A stretch of DNA of 64,000 nt from Lenzites betulinus (lineage: Eukaryota > Basidiomycota > Agaricomycetes > Polyporales > Polyporaceae). The notes under the pieces were generated by a model. The model was not told the origin of the DNA. It saw nothing but the letters and a program-made list of their open reading frames with translations, and ran no database searches. Shown here one piece after another: positions 60,301-64,000 of the stretch (its first letter is position 1; the number at the start of each line of letters is the position of its first letter). Where the stretch lies: contig JABYQU010000045.1 in the NCBI GenBank assembly GCA_022264855.1, positions 1-64,000 on the forward strand. The letters are read 5' to 3'. The position numbers and the translations under genes are program-made.

Positions 60301-61200
60301 CAGCTCCCTCGGCGGCGAAGAGCCCCTCCACCGCTCCTGGATCAGTGGCTGCCAAGCCCGCGCTGTTCCTGGTGTGCGCGCTTAGTCCACACAGAGGGAG
60401 CCCCATACCCTTTCTCGACACTCCGACGACGGCAGTCTGGCGTTTACGTCGTCAGCGAGAGCTTCGTAGCTCCGTTAGGCGCACCCTGGGGCCTCTGTTC
60501 GCTCGCCGCTGTTGATCATCTCCCCATAATCGAGCCGTCGCTGATTCCCGCCGCGCGACGTGTGGGGCATCGTGTGGGGAGATGGTCTTGGGACAGCCGT
60601 GCATGTTTGCTTCCGCGAACCGTCTCTGCACTTCTCTGCAGGGTCGCGCGATCGAGATGAGGACACCTTGGGAGCGGCTCAATTATCCCAGCGCTACGAT
60701 TAGCCGGACGTGTCAGCAACCACAATTGCGTGCACTGCTTTGTGGTTCTGCCTCCGTCGGCCCCGGCGATATGTGGTCGAAGGAATATACCAGGGCAGTG
60801 CAACGTAGGTAGATGGCTTGCGGTGGCATAGGCCACCTATCACCCATATGTAACAGTGAGAATAGAGCTGTCAATGGGCCGGAGGCCAGTCCGACCCTTG
60901 CAGACGGTTGCCAATGCGCAGAATATATTCATGCGATCCAGGTTTGGCTATACTTCGACATCCAACATCGACATGTAGGATGTTGGGGATTTGGGTAAGT
61001 GTTCTGTAATTGACGATGGATGATTGATAGATCATCGCAGGTTGTGCGCAGGCGTTCAGTACCGAATGACGACATCGCCTGGAGCGTGACTTCATGGCGG
61101 TCTCAAAATTCTAGAAGAACCCATCATGGGCTCATCCACCAGCATCTGAAATCCGCACAAAGACCTTCCTTACGTCTCTACCACAACTACCGTGGCGAGG
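57387..61200. other. 3.8 kb without supported gene
   Basis: Open frames such as 58558-59157, 59040-59320 and 60001-60660 on the plus strand are longer than expected in places, but none shows a recognisable domain. The segment may contain decayed genes. No terminal repeats or RNA genes were seen. Confidence 0.4.
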
Positions 61201-62650
61201 ATGTCGGAGATCACTACCGCGGTCGCGTACTCGACCGACTCCGCGGGCATGCACCCTTCGCACACACTTCCTATCAAATTACGTGCGATCGCGGATGCGG
61301 GGTTTACACAAGCCGAGCTCGCCTTTCCTGATCTTGAAGCATTTGCTGGACAAGAGTTCCCAGGATATCAGAAGCTCGATGAGCGAGGATGCGGCGATCT
61401 CGATAAGCTCGTGCAAGTAGCAGGCAAGGTTAGGCAGCTTTGTGAAGAGCTTGGGCTCCTCATACTCGCGGTCCATCCGTGAGTGATGCTTAACGTGTAT
61501 TGGTGAAAACGTAAATGTGACGCATAATCCAGGTTTTCATACTTTGAAGGGTATGAAGATGCGCAAAAACGGGCAAGCGGATTCGAAAGGGCGGCAGCGT
61601 GGTTCAAAGTCCTCACAGTGAGCAACCTATCCTAAAGACCTCAGCCCTCATCGCATCAACAGACGTTAACATTCCTGCAATATCATATGTAGGCTCTGAA
61701 CTGTCAAATGCTGCAAGTAGGCTCTACCCCTGATCCCTCGACGAGTAGCGACTATGATGTCATCGCGCGCGACTTGAGGCAGCTCGCAGACGAAGCGGCC
61801 GCCCAAGAGCCACCCATCCGCATGTATGCGTAAACCGTTCGTAATAAAACCAGAAAGTCGCTAACAAACCCCACAGCGCCTATGAAATGTGGGCGTGGGG
61901 TGCTCATGTGTGCGTTTTCTTTCCACCCTATTCCGCATATGATGTTCAAGGCGTACGCGCTCCAGAAACACATGGGAGCACACCTGGGAGGTCTGCAAGC
62001 GCGTCGACAGGCCCAACTTCGGCCTTTGTCTGGACACATTTCAGATATGCGGTGCGCATCTCGTCGACACCATCATGCCTCTCCACCTTCGTATTGACCA
62101 CCTGCGCCCTTCCACAGCCCGCGCTTACGCCGATCCACTGTCCGCCAACGGGCTACTCCAGCATCCCCCAGAGGGCTCCGCAATCATGCAGCTGGTAGCC
62201 TCACTAAAAGCGCTAGCAGCCACTTTGCCCCCCAAAAAGATCTTCTACCTTCAAGTATCCGACGGGTCACGCGGGATCACACCTGCCGCGCTAAGAAAGA
62301 GCGCCGAGGAGCAGGGTATCAGCCCGCTGTACGCATGGTCAAACGCATGGCGCCCTCTCCCGGACATGGACCATGTCTCCCCACGGAAGGACCAGAACAG
62401 CTGGGGTGGGTACCTCCCTGTGCTTGAAGTATGCGAGGCGGCAGTGATGACGGGTTGGAGGGGGCCGTGGTCGTACGAGGTAAGAGTATGCTCACCTTTG
62501 GACGTGCGCAGAACTCATAGGCGATTGTTGAAGGTATTCTTTGAGGAGGACATGTCTAGAGAAGGAGAGGATATTCCCGTCAGGTGGACGAAAAACGCGA
62601 CGATGAGCCATACGCTGCTCATCAAACATCTTAAGGAACGCGGCTATTGA
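61201..62650 (+). CDS. Sugar phosphate isomerase/epimerase family (TIM barrel, dehydroshikimate dehydratase-like)
   Basis: Seven exons (61201-61478, 61533-61617, 61693-61823, 61877-61909, 61966-62051, 62118-62479, 62534-62650) give 363 residues in phase. The fold is the xylose-isomerase-like barrel (PF01261 type): IADAGFTQAELAFPDLEAFA, LCEELGLLILAVHPF, YEDAQKRASGFERAAAWFK, CQMLQVGSTPDPSTSSDYD, AYEMWAWGAHVNTWEHTWEV, DRPNFGLCLDTFQ, KKIFYLQVSDGSRG and EVFFEEDMSREGEDIP. The glutamate, aspartate and histidine residues that bind the metal in this fold are in these blocks. Fungal members include 3-dehydroshikimate dehydratases of quinate use; that activity is possible but not proven here. It uses ATG 61201. 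One exon is 33 nt. Confidence 0.88.
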
Positions 62651-63245
62651 GGTACGCACTACAGTCATGTTCATTACCCAGCTAGCATAATCGCCGATCA
62701 ACTCACACTTACACACAGACAGTGTTGTGAAAGCGGACGATCTTCTCTACAGTACATGCTATGCATCGCTGTCAGAGCCACTCAACTAGACTATCCAAGG
62801 GTACAGGCAGCGATGATCGCATGGCAAGGGAATGGCAACACATTGCGGAATCTGGGACTCAGTCGTCCCACACTGTATCTGAGGGCGTCTTCCCCGGGGG
62901 CTATCTTTAGCTTTCTCAACTGCAGGTGTCTGATTACCCTAGTCGTAACAGCGCACGACCTCTTTCAAGGATGCTGCCCGCGGCTACGGGCTATTATAGG
63001 TATCTGCTTGAAGCCCCCGATGGCGAAATCTGTGCTCACCTCTAGCCTAGGCTGTTGGTAAATTCCCCGTTCCCCGGGGTATGTGTCAGCTCTACAGATC
63101 GTGAGCATCCTGTTTGCTATACTACGCGGTAGCTGACAAAGCCACAAATGCCCGCAGAGGTCGCTGCGTATAAACTTATAGAGACGTGCCTCGATTGCGA
63201 CGGGCATATATATAGATATCGCTTTCTGGCTTTCACATCGCAAAC
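62651..63245. promoter_or_regulatory. Intergenic/promoter of OYE gene
   Basis: Non-coding. A TATAAAC element at 63169-63175 lies about 75 nt before the ATG of the next gene and is a plausible TATA box. Confidence 0.45.
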
Positions 63246-64000
63246 ATGGCGGAATACATCACCAAAGCGGCACCCAACACCTCTTATTTCACCCCCGAGC
63301 AGAAACCGCCGGCAGGGACCGCTGCACCATCGAAGGATGGAAAACCTATCCCATCGCTCTTCCAGCCCCTCAAGATTCGAGGCGTCGAGTTCCAGAACAG
63401 GCTCTGGGTGAGTACATTCATTAAGAAGGCGCACTGGTACTAACGCTTGGATGACTGGTACAGGTGGCGCCTATGGGCATGTCCTCCGGTAACCACGACG
63501 GGAGCGTGACGCCGTTCCATACAGCAATATGTGCGTCTGTGCATCAGCGTTCAAACCCGTACAAATCTGCTCATGAGTCGTGGACATGCAGTGGGTCCCG
63601 TACTGGCGCGCGGTCCCGGCCTCACCATCATCGAGGCGACGGCCGTGTCCCCTGAAGGTCGCGCGACCTTCAATGACGCCGGGCTGTGGTCCGACGAGCA
63701 GGTAGGACCGCTGAGAGGGTTGGTCGAGTTCGCGCACAGCCAGGGCCAAAAGATTGGTATCCAGCTCGCGCATGCCGGTCGTAAGGGCTCTATCGCGCCT
63801 CTATGGCTCGCCCCGCACGCGATCATCCCGAACTCTCTTGGGGGGTGGGCCAACAACGTTGTCGCCGCATCCCCGGTCCCTTATATCGAAGGCTCGGCGG
63901 CGAAATCCCCGAGGGTGAACGAGGTGTTCAAGGCCAAGGAGGCGAGCGAAGCCGGCAGCAAGGCGGAGCAGCCGCTCCCGAAGGAGCTCACCAAAGACGA
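63246..64000 (+). CDS. NADH:flavin oxidoreductase / Old Yellow Enzyme family, N-terminal part (runs off window)
   Basis: Exons 63246-63407, 63464-63530 and 63592 onward are in phase; the right edge of the window cuts the gene. The protein starts [18 protein letters not shown] and shows [79 protein letters not shown] and [16 protein letters not shown]. These are the FMN-binding blocks of the YqjM-like class of ene-reductases, including QLAHAGRK, which contacts substrate and FMN. Before the catalytic barrel continues there is an extended loop rich in Lys, Glu and Ala ([20 protein letters not shown]). These enzymes reduce activated C=C bonds with NAD(P)H. The physiological substrate is unknown. 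Confidence 0.92.

Noticed and set aside
60001..60660. 219-codon plus-strand open frame
   Set aside because: It is Ser/Arg/Pro-rich with many cysteines and no domain; a GC-driven chance frame is more likely.
1..64000. CRISPR arrays, tRNA/rRNA genes, transposons with terminal repeats
   Set aside because: No regularly spaced repeats, cloverleaf, rRNA-like block, transposase or reverse transcriptase frame was seen by eye; a tRNAscan and RepeatMasker run would be decisive.

Overview
The window looks like nuclear DNA of a mushroom-forming basidiomycete (Agaricomycetes, polypore-like). Genes are cut every 50 to 300 nt by short GT..AG introns of about 50 to 70 nt, and lineage-typical families occur (DUF6533 membrane protein, DUF6699 proteins, basidiomycete perilipin-like protein, MATA-type HMG box). 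No prokaryotic signal, rRNA, tRNA, CRISPR array or autonomous transposon was seen. All gene models below were built by eye from splice sites with reading-phase checks; coordinates run from start codon to stop codon and the exons are given in the evidence.

Layout. 1-30.5 kb is gene-dense: a truncated SPFH-like gene (-), Lunapark (-), a 14-exon sugar transporter (-), a carboxylesterase (-), a perilipin-like protein (+), an Sds23 CBS protein (+), a DUF6699 protein (-) with an unresolved proline-rich neighbour, the N-terminal CNH half of a Vps39/TGFBRAP1-type tethering protein (-), cystathionine gamma-synthase (+), the C-terminal half of the same tethering protein (-), a TBC Rab-GAP (+), a second DUF6699 protein (-) and a RidA protein (+). 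30.5-46.8 kb is gene-poor; it holds one HMG-box factor (+) alone between 4.5 kb and 5.3 kb of unassigned DNA, and one member of an unrecognised Ser/Pro-rich family (-). 46.8-57.4 kb holds a small two-span membrane protein (-), an adenylate-forming enzyme (-), a dead intron-less copy of the ESCRT-II gene SNF8/VPS22 (-), a DUF6533 membrane protein (-) and a second member of the Ser/Pro-rich family (-). 57.4-61.2 kb is unassigned. The window ends with a sugar-phosphate isomerase-like gene (+) and the 5' part of an Old Yellow Enzyme gene (+).

The most unusual points are: the tethering protein that is normally one chain of about 1,100 residues lies here as two genes in swapped order with an unrelated gene between them; an intron-less SNF8 relic has at least three tryptophan codons apparently turned into stops; an upstream ORF ends exactly on the start codon of cystathionine gamma-synthase; and the sugar transporter has exons of 12, 15 and 21 nt. 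Membrane traffic is a recurrent theme (Lunapark, both tether halves, the TBC GAP, the SNF8 relic), but nothing shows co-regulation and I do not claim a cluster.
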